Positions 9,316-16,611 of a DNA stretch of 64,000 nt are shown here, piece after piece. The DNA is taken from positions 62,001-126,000 of the forward strand of contig CAWBYL010000003.1 in the NCBI GenBank assembly GCA_963793025.1. Direction: 5' to 3'. Origin of the DNA: CAWBYL01 sp963793025. GTDB taxonomy: Bacteria > Actinomycetota > Acidimicrobiia > Acidimicrobiales > Acidimicrobilacustridaceae. Under the pieces are notes generated by a model that ran no database searches, had not been told where the DNA came from, and was given only the letters and a program-made list of their open reading frames with translations. The position numbers and the translations under genes were made by a program. Position 1 is the first letter of the stretch. Every line of letters begins with the position of its first letter.

Positions 9316-10521
9316 TCACCTCGGTGCGTCGGGGGTCGGTCGTGTCGGAGCCGCCACTCCCCCCGCCCGGTACGACAGCGACAAGCCCCGTGCGCCCATG
9401 CGCAGCGGGTTCCGGTCGAGCCCGTTGGTCAGGTAGACGAACGACAGCCCGGTCGCGGGGTCAGCCCATGCGACCTGTCCGCCGGCGCCCATGTGCCCGA
9501 ACGTGGCCGGGGAGTTGGTCGAGGCGAAGCCCCGCAGCATCGCCGTGCCGGGGTCGCCGGCGAGCAGCAGCCCCAGGGTGCGGTTCGCCGGCGCCCCCGT
9601 CATCGGATCGATCAGGTCACAGCGCACCTCGGCGGTGCCGGCGGCCAACACCTCAGGGGACCAGATCCCTGCCGGGTCGGTCAGGAGCGCCTGGTACAAC
9701 ATGGCGAGGTCCGCGGCACGGCCCACTGCGCCGCCGCCCGGCTGACCGAGGGCTCTCATGTCGGGGTCGTTGTGCCGGAGGAGGTCTTCCTCGGAGGTGC
9801 CGATCGCCGACACGTCCAGGCCGATCGATCCCCCCAGCTCACTGAGCTCCCGCTCGTCGGGCACCTCGCCCACACCCACGACGTCGAGCACGTCCTGCTG
9901 CTCATCGGGGGCCGCTCCGAGGCGGAGCGTGTCGAGTCCCAGGGGACCGAGCACTTCGTCACGCACGACGTCTCGGAAGTCGGTTCCCGTCACCGTCTCG
10001 ATGAGCTCGGCCAGCACCCAGTGCGCGGAGGCGCCGTGGTACACGAAGCGACTCCCGGGCTCCCACTCGAGGGACCAGGCCGCGAATCGGTCGGCCCGGC
10101 GCCGCCGGTCGACCCAGTCCCGGGCCGGCATCACGGCGCTCGGGAAGCCGGCGGTGTGGGTCAGCAGCTGCTCCACCGTGACCAGGCCCTTGCCGTGCCC
10201 GCCGAAGGGAGGAACCAGGTCCGCCACCCTGGTGCCGGGGGCGAGCAGGCCGTCGTCCATCAGCCGCCAGATCGCGCCGGCGGTGATGGCCTTCGTGCAC
10301 GAGTAGATGACGAACTGGCTTGTGGCTGGGGCCCCGTAGGTGCGGCTGGCCAGCAGGCGGCCCCGGTACCCCACCGCGATCTGGCAGGCGGGCAGTAGCC
10401 CCTGCTCGACCTCACGACCGGCCCGCGCCAGAAGGCCGTCCAACGCGTCGGGATCCACCGGTGCGTCGAGGCTTGCAGTCACCTGATGTCGGCCGGGGTC
10501 GTCGACCCGCTCCACGGACAC
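9316..10521 (-). CDS. Serine hydrolase, beta-lactamase/EstB-like family
   Basis: The 401-aa protein has a class C beta-lactamase/penicillin-binding fold: nucleophile motif SCTK (SxxK, about residue 74), a YHGAS in the position of YxN, and HMGAGG in place of KTG. These are EstB-like features of carboxylesterases and D-peptidase-like enzymes rather than true beta-lactamases. There is no clear signal peptide. The start is GTG at 10521, six bases after a TAGTCT -10-like element, so the transcript may be leaderless. It is the last gene of a minus-strand run with the DUF2236 gene (35 bp upstream) and two tiny membrane proteins. Confidence 0.88.
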   Translation of the reverse strand: MSVERVDDPGRHQVTASLDAPVDPDALDGLLARAGREVEQGLLPACQIAVGYRGRLLASRTYGAPATSQFVIYSCTKAITAGAIWRLMDDGLLAPGTRVADLVPPFGGHGKGLVTVEQLLTHTAGFPSAVMPARDWVDRRRRADRFAAWSLEWEPGSRFVYHGASAHWVLAELIETVTGTDFRDVVRDEVLGPLGLDTLRLGAAPDEQQDVLDVVGVGEVPDERELSELGGSIGLDVSAIGTSEEDLLRHNDPDMRALGQPGGGAVGRAADLAMLYQALLTDPAGIWSPEVLAAGTAEVRCDLIDPMTGAPANRTLGLLLAGDPGTAMLRGFASTNSPATFGHMGAGGQVAWADPATGLSFVYLTNGLDRNPLRMGARGLSLSYRAGGVAAPTRPTPDAPR

Positions 10522-10527
10522 TCGCCG

Positions 10528-10533
10528 AGACTA
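10528..10533 (-). promoter_or_regulatory. TAnnnT -10 element for leaderless serine hydrolase gene
   Basis: TAGTCT on the minus strand ends 6 nt before the GTG at 10521, and no Shine-Dalgarno sequence is visible. This spacing is typical of actinobacterial leaderless mRNAs. Confidence 0.4.
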
Positions 10534-10556
10534 GGTGTCCGCGACGGACCGTGCGG

Positions 10557-11498
10557 TCACGCGGCGAGCGGCTGCCGGAAGAGACCGTCGGGCACGGGTG
10601 CGCCACAGCGGACGAGCGCGAGGTGCCAAGCCGGAGAGGAACCGAGCGCCCACCGCAGCAGGCCGATGCTCATCCGTCCGACCTCCTCTGCGCGCCGGGG
10701 TGGTCTCAGGCCAGGCTGGCCGGTCAGGGCTGAGGGAAGGGTCGCCATCGCCGCAGTGAGCAGGAGCCGGTACCCCGCCTTCACGGGCAGGGGCAGCGGG
10801 GGGTCCCGGAGGAACTCGATCGATCGATCCTGGCTGCCGGATCGGTCGATGGCCGGATGGTCGTCGATCCAACGCCTGAGTCCCCCGGCGGTGGTCGGGA
10901 GCGGGGCCGCACCGAGCAGCGCCCCGATCCGGGTCTGCTCCTCGACGAACCGGTCGGCGTCCTCGACCGTCAGGGGGTGGGGCCCGTAGGCCTGGTAGGC
11001 GGCCAGGAAGGAGTCGGTCAACACGTTGTGCACCCAGGCCGCCATCTCCGGGTGCCCGGCGCTGTAGGCCTTGCCGCGCTCCGAGCGACCTCGTACGGGA
11101 GCGTGTGCAGAGCGGACCGCTTCAACGGCGGCGTCGATCTCGGGCATGGCGCCGTAGGTCGTCTCGGTCACGTAGGCGGCGGTCCGGGAGAGGCGCCCGA
11201 GCGGGTCGCTGCGGTAGCGGGAGTGCTGTTCGACGCCGGCGACCACCTCGGGGTGGGCGGTCTGCACCAGCAGCGCCCGAATGCCGCCGACGAAGACGGA
11301 TGCGTCGCCGATGACCCGCCAGGAGACCGAGTCGGGTCCCAACAACCCCGGATCCCCCGGGTAGGAGAGGGTGTCATCGAGAGGCCGGGGCCCGTGGGCG
11401 AACAGGTCGCTGGTGGCGTCGACCACCCGGCGCCTCAGCGTTCGGGTCAGCGCACAGGGCTCGACGTCCAGTGCCGGCTGCACCAGGGACGCGTTCAT
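10557..11498 (-). CDS. DUF2236 / oxygenase MpaB-family protein
   Basis: The 313-aa protein carries the DUF2236 pattern: SWRVIGDASVFVGGIRALL, then QTAHPEVVAGVEQHSRY and TETTYG, then HNVLTDSF. The family includes fungal MpaB and the latex-clearing protein Lcp, which are heme oxygenases; the conserved His residues are present, but activity for this member is inferred. I start at 11498 (MNASLVQ), which begins 10 bp after the stop of the upstream small gene. It is codirectional with the two small membrane genes and the hydrolase, so an operon is likely. Confidence 0.85.
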   Translation of the reverse strand: MNASLVQPALDVEPCALTRTLRRRVVDATSDLFAHGPRPLDDTLSYPGDPGLLGPDSVSWRVIGDASVFVGGIRALLVQTAHPEVVAGVEQHSRYRSDPLGRLSRTAAYVTETTYGAMPEIDAAVEAVRSAHAPVRGRSERGKAYSAGHPEMAAWVHNVLTDSFLAAYQAYGPHPLTVEDADRFVEEQTRIGALLGAAPLPTTAGGLRRWIDDHPAIDRSGSQDRSIEFLRDPPLPLPVKAGYRLLLTAAMATLPSALTGQPGLRPPRRAEEVGRMSIGLLRWALGSSPAWHLALVRCGAPVPDGLFRQPLAA

Positions 11499-11508
11499 CG
11501 GTCGTCCG

Positions 11509-11688
11509 TCATCGACGGGACTCGAGGCTCCGGGTCGCCTCGTCGTGCCCACCTTCGGCCAGGTCCTGCTCGGCGTCGGTCTCGGAGTCGGCCAGACGGC
11601 CCAGGGCGATCCCGCCGCCGACCACACTGCCGTAGACGGTGATGGCGAAGATGACCGACCCGATGATGAAGATGGCGAGCTCGCTCAT
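11509..11688 (-). CDS. Small single-pass membrane protein (59 aa), unknown
   Basis: The protein starts MSELAIFIIGSVIFAITVYG, giving one N-terminal transmembrane helix, followed by GGGIALGRLAD and an acidic, charged tail (SETDAEQDLAEGG). GAGG sits about 8 nt ahead of the ATG. The ATG overlaps the TGA of the upstream 72-aa gene (ATGA), a translational-coupling arrangement that supports both as real. I do not recognise the family. The topology suggests a small subunit or partner of the adjacent 72-aa membrane protein. Confidence 0.7.
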   Translation of the reverse strand: MSELAIFIIGSVIFAITVYGSVVGGGIALGRLADSETDAEQDLAEGGHDEATRSLESRR

Positions 11689-11903
11689 GACGCCACCTCG
11701 GCGCGGCGGTCGCCGGCAGGCGATTCGGAGGCGCTGAGCAGCAGGGTCCCGAGCGAGTGGATCGAGGGAACCCACAGGCCAACGAAGATGCCCGCGGTCT
11801 TGTCGTCGGCGATGAAGTAGAGGTAGACGGAGAACAGGAATGACAGAAAGCCGGCTATCAGAAACGGCAGTCTGCGGCGGAGGGAGGGGGTGAGCGTCGG
11901 CAA
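11685..11903 (-). CDS. Small two-helix membrane protein (72 aa), TTG start, unknown
   Basis: I start this at TTG 11903 because AAAGGAG lies 5 nt upstream, a near-perfect Shine-Dalgarno. The predicted protein (LPTLTPSLRRRLPFLIAG...) has a basic N-terminus, one helix FLIAGFLSFLFSVYLYF, a DDKTAG linker and a second helix ending GLWVPSIHSLGTLLL, then a charged tail. It overlaps the 59-aa gene by 4 bp. The function is unknown; pairing with a second tiny membrane protein suggests a small membrane complex. Confidence 0.65.
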   Translation of the reverse strand: MPTLTPSLRRRLPFLIAGFLSFLFSVYLYFIADDKTAGIFVGLWVPSIHSLGTLLLSASESPAGDRRAEVAS

Positions 11904-11949
11904 CGGAGCTCCTTTGGGCTTGCTGGGTGCGACACCCCTTCGAACGATA

Positions 11950-11961
11950 ATTAGTGCTAAT
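11950..11961. promoter_or_regulatory. Inverted repeat ATTAG-TG-CTAAT upstream of small membrane gene pair
   Basis: A 5-bp-arm dyad lies in a short AT-rich patch, unusual for this window, 47 bp upstream of the TTG start at 11903. It is probably part of the promoter or an operator for the minus-strand run. No regulator is identified. Confidence 0.35.
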
Positions 11962-12065
11962 CCATTCCACCGCGCCATGCTTCCCTCGGCCGGCGCCATC
12001 CGGGACGCGTCTCCGTAGGGTTCTCAGTAGCCCGACGCGACGCACGACCGACCCGAGGAGGCCCC

Positions 12066-12298
12066 GTGGCCGACCCGACCGACGGGTGGACCTGGTCATG
12101 GCGTCGCCTTGCAGCCGGGTGGTGAACGTCTCGAGCGGCGTCTACGGCCCCGATGGACCATTCGAGGTCCGGGGCCTGCCCACCCAGGTCGACCCGAGCG
12201 GACGAGCGAAGGACGCCGCCGACGCCCGGGAGCTGTGGGACCGCTCCGAGGAGCTCACCGGGGTCCGCTTCGAGCTGCTGGACGCCGCGATCCGCTGA
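12066..12298 (+). pseudogene. Remnant of a short-chain dehydrogenase (N-terminal start and C-terminal end only)
   Basis: A strong Shine-Dalgarno (GAGGAGG, about 12055-12061) precedes GTG 12066, which reads only ADPTDGWTWSW before going out of frame. In another frame, from about 12098, the sequence encodes YGPDGPFEVRGLP and then ARELWDRSEELTGVRFELL. That is the C-terminal tail of retinol-dehydrogenase-type SDRs (YFGPDG...RLWEVSEELTGV). The Rossmann core and catalytic Ser-Tyr-Lys are missing, so most of the gene has been lost by an internal deletion. I infer a decayed SDR; a short functional protein is possible but unlikely. Confidence 0.5.
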
Positions 12299-12368
12299 TC
12301 GGCCCCCGCTCGCCGGCGGTGGTTCCCCCTTCGACGCCGCCCGTCGTCAGAGGCTCATGATCTGGGGA

Positions 12369-14495
12369 TCACCGTGGGTTCCCGGCCGGTAACGACGTCC
12401 CCACGCTCGCGTCGGCGACCGACACCGCCGCTCCGGCTCGGCCGCCTCCGCCGGAGAGCACGACGACGTCGCGCACTGCGGCCAGACGGATCGGTGTCGA
12501 CGCGTCCTTCCTCGGGTTCAGGACGAGCCGTGGGCTGGCCTCACCTCCGGACCCGACGGGGGCCTCCGAGGTGCGCAACCGATACCCGAGGGCGATCTCT
12601 CCCCGGTCGGCGGCGGCGCGAACGACGTCCCGGAAGCCGAACTCGTCGGCCAACCCGTACTCCCCGGGCGCCACCAGATCGATCTCGAAGGCGCCGTCAC
12701 CGAAGAGCTGGTCGAACACCGAGGCCACGCCGGGGTTCACCGCGTACTGGGCCAGGGCGTCGGCGGTCAGGGCGCCGCCGGCGATGAGGTCGTCGGCCTC
12801 GTGACGAGCCACCAGGTGCTTGCTGCTCCGTTGGCGGAGCTCGGCCACCACGGTCTCCGGGTTGCCGTTGTATCCGGCCGGACGGAGGGCGAGGAAGGCG
12901 AGCAGCGTCTCGGTGTCGGCCACGTCCGGCGCCTTCGTCTCGTCAGTGAGGACGATGGCGTGGTGGTATCCGGCCCGGTTGGCCTCGTCGTCCAACCAGT
13001 GCTGGATGCCGCCCTCCGGCCGGATGTGGGCCACGACCGAGTCGGGCCCGAACCCGGCGGTCTCATCGGTGACGTCGGCCTCGGTGACCACCGTGACGTT
13101 GAGGGCGCCGTGGAGATCACGGCGGATGCTGTCGATCAGGTGAGGAGCCCCGGAGTTCCAACCGAGCACCAACACGGTGTCGGAGGCACGCGGTGGTCGT
13201 TCGAGCAGCGGCCCCCACGCCGCTGCCGGTTCCGACACGTCGACGTCCCCCGGCTCGTCGCTCTCGGAGAGCACCACCAGCCGGTCCCCGACGGAGAGAG
13301 GAGCATCGAAGTCCGGTGAGAGGTGCACCTCGTCGGCCCCTCGGTCGCCCCGCCGGGAGTCCGCTCCGGCCGGACCCCGCACCACCCCGATGGGGCAGGA
13401 GTGGGGCAGACGGGTGAGCGCCTCCCCGAACGTGGTGACGCCCCGGGGGACGTCGACGATGTGGAACTCGCTGCCCGTGAAGTCGAGGAGGTCGCCGTAG
13501 ACGCCGGCCAGGCCCGGGCGCCGGGACACCTGGGCGGCCAGGTTGGCCCGCAGGGTCGAGGCATCGACGGTGAGGATGCGGGCTCGGCGTGCGCCCAACC
13601 TCCGCAGGAGGAGGGCGGCCTTGGCCGGGTCGTGGGCCACCTCGACCACGATGACCGGCTCGCCCCGGGCGGCTTCGGCGCTCTCGGCGACGAGCGCCCG
13701 CTCCTCCAGCTCGGCGTTGACCGCCAGCACGGTCTCGACCATGTGGCTCGTGCAGTGCTCGATCCGTCCGGCCCGATCGTCGCCCCGGTCCCCGTTCGTG
13801 TCGCCGTCCACGTCGGGTGAGAGGACGATGACCGCGCGCGCGTCGTGGAGACGAGCGATCCGTTCCAGGTCGCGCTTGTCGGTGGGGTTCCCGGTGCGCA
13901 GCCGGGGCCAGTTCCGCGACCACAGCGCTGTGCCCGCCGCGTGTTGAAGGGCCTTCTCGTGACGGACGTCGCGACGGCGCTCGTCGATCCGCTGCCGCAT
14001 GAACGAGATGGGCGGGGCACCCATGACCACGGTGGGCGGGGGCGGACCCGGCGCCGCCGACTCGTAGAGCTGTTCGAGGACCTTGAGGGTGATCTCGCTC
14101 CACCCCAGGATCACGAAGTGGTCCTCCAGGGGCACCGGGGTGCGGCCCCGGTTGGCCTCCTCCACGCGCTGCTGGACCTTGTTGGTCATGAGGGCGATGA
14201 GCGAGCTCACCAGGACGAGCCCGATGAGGGCGACTCCGAGCATCACGAAGGCGCCGACCCCTCGATCGTCGGCCAGCTGGCCGGGATCCATGGTCCGCAC
14301 CATCGTCTGCCACGCCGCCCGCCCGAAGCCCAGTCGGCCCCGGCCGAAGTCGATCCCGAGGAGGTCGATCACGGCGGCGGCGACCAACGCCACCGCGCAC
14401 ACGGCGAGGGCGAACAGCACCAGGAACCAGAGCTGGCCCCGCACGAGTGCGGCGTCGACCCGCTCCTCGAGGGCCCGCCACCACCGCTTCAGCAA
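12369..14495 (-). CDS. CASTOR/POLLUX-related ion channel with RCK-like domains
   Basis: The 708-aa protein starts at TTG 14495, with GAGGAGGAGGAG just upstream. Two membrane segments (about 22-48 and 84-108) flank a pore-loop-sized stretch (AAWQTMVRTMDPGQL). After these comes LEDHFVILGWSEITLKVLEQL, the first Rossmann/RCK-like domain, and a second one near residue 440 (DTVLVLGWNSGAPHLIDSI). This is the plan of bacterial relatives of plant CASTOR/POLLUX channels. The protein probably tetramerises in the membrane and is gated by a ligand or ion on the RCK ring; ion selectivity is not readable. It stands alone on the minus strand. Confidence 0.85.
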   Translation of the reverse strand: MLKRWWRALEERVDAALVRGQLWFLVLFALAVCAVALVAAAVIDLLGIDFGRGRLGFGRAAWQTMVRTMDPGQLADDRGVGAFVMLGVALIGLVLVSSLIALMTNKVQQRVEEANRGRTPVPLEDHFVILGWSEITLKVLEQLYESAAPGPPPPTVVMGAPPISFMRQRIDERRRDVRHEKALQHAAGTALWSRNWPRLRTGNPTDKRDLERIARLHDARAVIVLSPDVDGDTNGDRGDDRAGRIEHCTSHMVETVLAVNAELEERALVAESAEAARGEPVIVVEVAHDPAKAALLLRRLGARRARILTVDASTLRANLAAQVSRRPGLAGVYGDLLDFTGSEFHIVDVPRGVTTFGEALTRLPHSCPIGVVRGPAGADSRRGDRGADEVHLSPDFDAPLSVGDRLVVLSESDEPGDVDVSEPAAAWGPLLERPPRASDTVLVLGWNSGAPHLIDSIRRDLHGALNVTVVTEADVTDETAGFGPDSVVAHIRPEGGIQHWLDDEANRAGYHHAIVLTDETKAPDVADTETLLAFLALRPAGYNGNPETVVAELRQRSSKHLVARHEADDLIAGGALTADALAQYAVNPGVASVFDQLFGDGAFEIDLVAPGEYGLADEFGFRDVVRAAADRGEIALGYRLRTSEAPVGSGGEASPRLVLNPRKDASTPIRLAAVRDVVVLSGGGGRAGAAVSVADASVGTSLPAGNPR

Positions 14496-14841
14496 AGCTC
14501 CTCCTCCTCGAGTGGGTTGGGGCGACCTTCACCCCGCGGTCGTTCCCGCGCGTGTCGTCCCCTGGTGATCGACCGATCAGCGACCGACCTCAAGGCCTGT
14601 CCCTCCATGACCAAGGCAACCGCCCGTGCCCGCCTTGCGTGGCCGAGATCCCCAGCCCGCCAGAAGCCACACCGCCGCGGGTGCCCGGGCGCGCAACCGG
14701 CTCGGCGGAGAGTGCCGAGCCGGTCGTCGCCCCGCCCTGTCGACCACGTGGTGGTGGTCGACCGCTCGCCCCGAGGTGCCCGGGTGCCCCGGGTACCGCC
14801 GACTCACTCGGCGAGCAGTTCCCGCAACGCAGTGGCTGCGT
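14496..14841. other. 346-bp non-coding stretch with two hairpins
   Basis: I find no convincing gene here. Two hairpins are visible: CTCGGC/GCCGAG at 14701-14719, and a 9-bp stem GTCGACCAC/GTGGTCGAC at 14739-14762. Both lie downstream of the 101-aa minus-strand gene and may end its transcript. The part next to 14495 should hold the promoter of the channel gene. Confidence 0.5.
14739..14762 (-). terminator. Hairpin downstream of the 101-aa gene
   Basis: A perfect 9-bp stem (14739-14747 with 14754-14762) has a 6-nt loop and lies 80 bp past the stop at 14842. No U-tract follows, so this is a weak terminator call. Confidence 0.4.
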
Positions 14842-15147
14842 CTACAGCGGAATGTCGATGAAGGTGCTGGCCGTCCAGGAGGTCGCTCCCTCGGTCGACA
14901 TCATCATGGCGATCATGTCCGGGTCGGCGAAGATGGCGTCCATGATCTTGCCCATGTCGGCGTGGGTGTCGGCCTCGAGTGTGGTCACCGCGGTGCCGGC
15001 GCCCATCGGCCCCGAGACGGGTACGAGCAGTCGGACGTTCTTGGCCCCGTGACGTTCGAGGATGGCCTTCGACTTGGTGACGTCCTCGACGAGCTTGTCC
15101 CAGCCCCCGGCGGTGAAGGTCAGCGTGGTGGTGTTCACAACAGTCAT
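14842..15147 (-). CDS. Small protein, dimeric alpha/beta-barrel-like (101 aa), unknown
   Basis: GGGAGG precedes the ATG at 15147 by 7 nt. The sequence alternates beta-like and helical stretches: TTTLTFTAGGW, a helix LVEDVTKSKAILERHGAKN, VRLLVPVSGP, GTAVTTLEADT and a second helix. This resembles ferredoxin-like proteins that form dimeric barrels (NIPSNAP/ABM type). No catalytic motif is evident. A GGTGTACACC palindrome lies 55 bp upstream. It is unrecognised beyond the fold impression. Confidence 0.6.
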   Translation of the reverse strand: MTVVNTTTLTFTAGGWDKLVEDVTKSKAILERHGAKNVRLLVPVSGPMGAGTAVTTLEADTHADMGKIMDAIFADPDMIAMMMSTEGATSWTASTFIDIPL

Positions 15148-15202
15148 GGTGTTGCCTCCCAAGTGACGCGTCGGCTGCCTGCCATTGACGCTCACACAGG
15201 TA

Positions 15203-15212
15203 GGTGTACACC
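15203..15212. promoter_or_regulatory. Perfect palindrome GGTGTACACC
   Basis: This 10-bp perfect palindrome lies upstream of the minus-strand 101-aa gene and could be an operator half or core. It is the only dyad in this intergenic region. Confidence 0.3.
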
Positions 15213-15339
15213 CGGAGAGCAAACCATGTAAGACGGCTACTGACGTGAATCTGCGCACACGCGGGCTCTCCAATTGCCACTGAATGCGTACCCCCGAGAT
15301 CGAGCGGGATTGAGGCTCACGGCGGCCCGCACGGACCCG

Positions 15340-15362
15340 CTGTCGTACCCCCTTCGTACTGT
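15340..15362 (+). promoter_or_regulatory. DNA-damage-type promoter (RecA-NDp/PafBC motif), leaderless
   Basis: The 9-mer CTGTCGTAC (15340-15348), eight spacer bases and TACTGT (15357-15362) match the RecA-independent DNA-damage promoter of mycobacteria (TGTCR core, N8, TAnnnT). The -10 ends exactly 7 nt before ATG 15370, and there is no Shine-Dalgarno, so the mRNA is predicted to be leaderless. Seventeen of 18 bases from TGTCGTAC onward are shared with the motif at 16582. Confidence 0.75.
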
Positions 15363-15369
15363 TGTTCTC

Positions 15370-16548
15370 ATGGAGAGCGAGCATCTGTCGAGACAACCGA
15401 GCGGGTCTGTGTCCACGCCTGCGGGCGAGGGCCGCCTTCGCCTCGTGAGGGGCGCACCGTCACCCGGCCCCGCCGGGCAGGAGCCGCGGAGTGCGCCATC
15501 GTCCCCGGTCCCCACCGACAGCTGGATCGACGACGACCCGGCCGCGCCCTGGCCCCACGAGCAGATGTGGGCTCTGCTGACCGCTCTGGCCGACTCGGCG
15601 TGGGGAGCGGGTCTGACAGCTGCGGCCCGCATGGGTCTCGATGCCATCCTCCTCCCGCCGGCGGCCCACTCGTTCCAGGGCACAGCAGGCATGCCCTTCC
15701 TCGCCGACTGCCTCAGCCCGAGCTCCCTCGAGGGCGACGACGACCGTCCGGTCGTCGCCCTCGAGGCCGTGCCGTCGGGGCTGCGGGCTCTCGTCCGCTT
15801 CGTCGACCGCCTGGGCACCGGCGTCGACCCGGCCGCCACCATCGCCAAACTCGAGTACATCGACCAGGTCGAACCGGCGTGGCAGGCCGCCGTCGCCCAC
15901 CACGACCGCCGGCGGCGCTCGCTGCGCCCGCGCCTCCTCCACCTCCTGAGCGAACTGGCCGCCGACGTCGGCCACCACGAGGAGATCCACGACGACGAGG
16001 GCATCGTCCGGGTCAGCAACGTGCTGTGGGCGCTGTCGGTCGAGCCGCTTCCGGACGAGCCGCTCCAGCTCGAGGGCCTCGACCCGGATGCCGCCGTGCG
16101 GGTGCTCGAGATCGGCGATCGGTGCGACGCCTTCTTCCGCCACCAGACGTTCGTCGAACTTCGCACCGCGGCCCGACGCCTGCTTGTCCTCGTCGCCCGA
16201 CGCGCACCGGAGGCCCTCACCCGGCCCAGTAGCCGGTCGCTGGCGGCCGGCATCTGCTACGCGGTGATCAGGGCCAACGTCGAGCGGTTCCCTCGTCACG
16301 GCTGGCTGCAGACCGTTTCGATCTCCGACGTACTCGGGGTGAGCGCCTCCGGCATCCCTGCTCGAGCCCGCACGCTGTTGGCCGCCGCCGGCATCGACCA
16401 GCCCCCGGTCGACGAGCATGCCTTGCCCGGCTTCCGCCGCAAGCCATTGCGGTTGAGCTCACCCGACCTGCTCATCAGCCATCGCCGTCATGACATCGCC
16501 GACCGAGCGGGGTACGTCATGTGCCGCCTCGCCGACTGCGACGACTGA
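15370..16548 (+). CDS. Unknown 392-aa protein under a DNA-damage-type promoter
   Basis: The start at ATG 15370 (MESEHLSRQPSG) is fixed by the leaderless promoter 7 nt upstream. A Pro/Ser-rich N-terminus (about 50 aa) leads into a mostly helical body. Near residue 300, SLAAGICYAVIRAN followed by VSISDVLGVSASGIPARART looks like the cyclin-fold/helix-turn-helix unit seen in DUF6398 and TFIIB-type repeats, where a G-V-S-x-S turn precedes a recognition-like helix. I do not recognise the whole protein and assign no activity. Its promoter twin drives the next gene, a DUF222/HNH endonuclease 63 bp downstream, so a role in the response to DNA damage is inferred. Confidence 0.7.
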   Translation: MESEHLSRQPSGSVSTPAGEGRLRLVRGAPSPGPAGQEPRSAPSSPVPTDSWIDDDPAAPWPHEQMWALLTALADSAWGAGLTAAARMGLDAILLPPAAHSFQGTAGMPFLADCLSPSSLEGDDDRPVVALEAVPSGLRALVRFVDRLGTGVDPAATIAKLEYIDQVEPAWQAAVAHHDRRRRSLRPRLLHLLSELAADVGHHEEIHDDEGIVRVSNVLWALSVEPLPDEPLQLEGLDPDAAVRVLEIGDRCDAFFRHQTFVELRTAARRLLVLVARRAPEALTRPSSRSLAAGICYAVIRANVERFPRHGWLQTVSISDVLGVSASGIPARARTLLAAAGIDQPPVDEHALPGFRRKPLRLSSPDLLISHRRHDIADRAGYVMCRLADCDD

Positions 16549-16581
16549 CCCTCGCACCTCTCGATCCGACACCCGGATCCA

Positions 16582-16604
16582 CTGTCGTACCCCCTGCGTA
16601 AGGT
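16582..16604 (+). promoter_or_regulatory. DNA-damage-type promoter (RecA-NDp/PafBC motif), leaderless
   Basis: CTGTCGTAC (16582-16590), N8, then TAAGGT (16599-16604) ends 7 nt before ATG 16612. Spacing and sequence are the same as at 15340, so the HNH gene has its own copy of the promoter rather than relying on read-through. Confidence 0.75.
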
Positions 16605-16611
16605 CATCTCG

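Noticed and set aside
9316..10521. True beta-lactamase
   Set aside because: SxxK is present, but the YxN and KTG motifs are replaced (YHG, HMG), and no secretion signal is evident; EstB-like hydrolase fits better.
15203..15212. GGTGTACACC as a strong operator
   Set aside because: Only 10 bp, with no recognised regulator or second copy; kept as a low-confidence site, not a finding.
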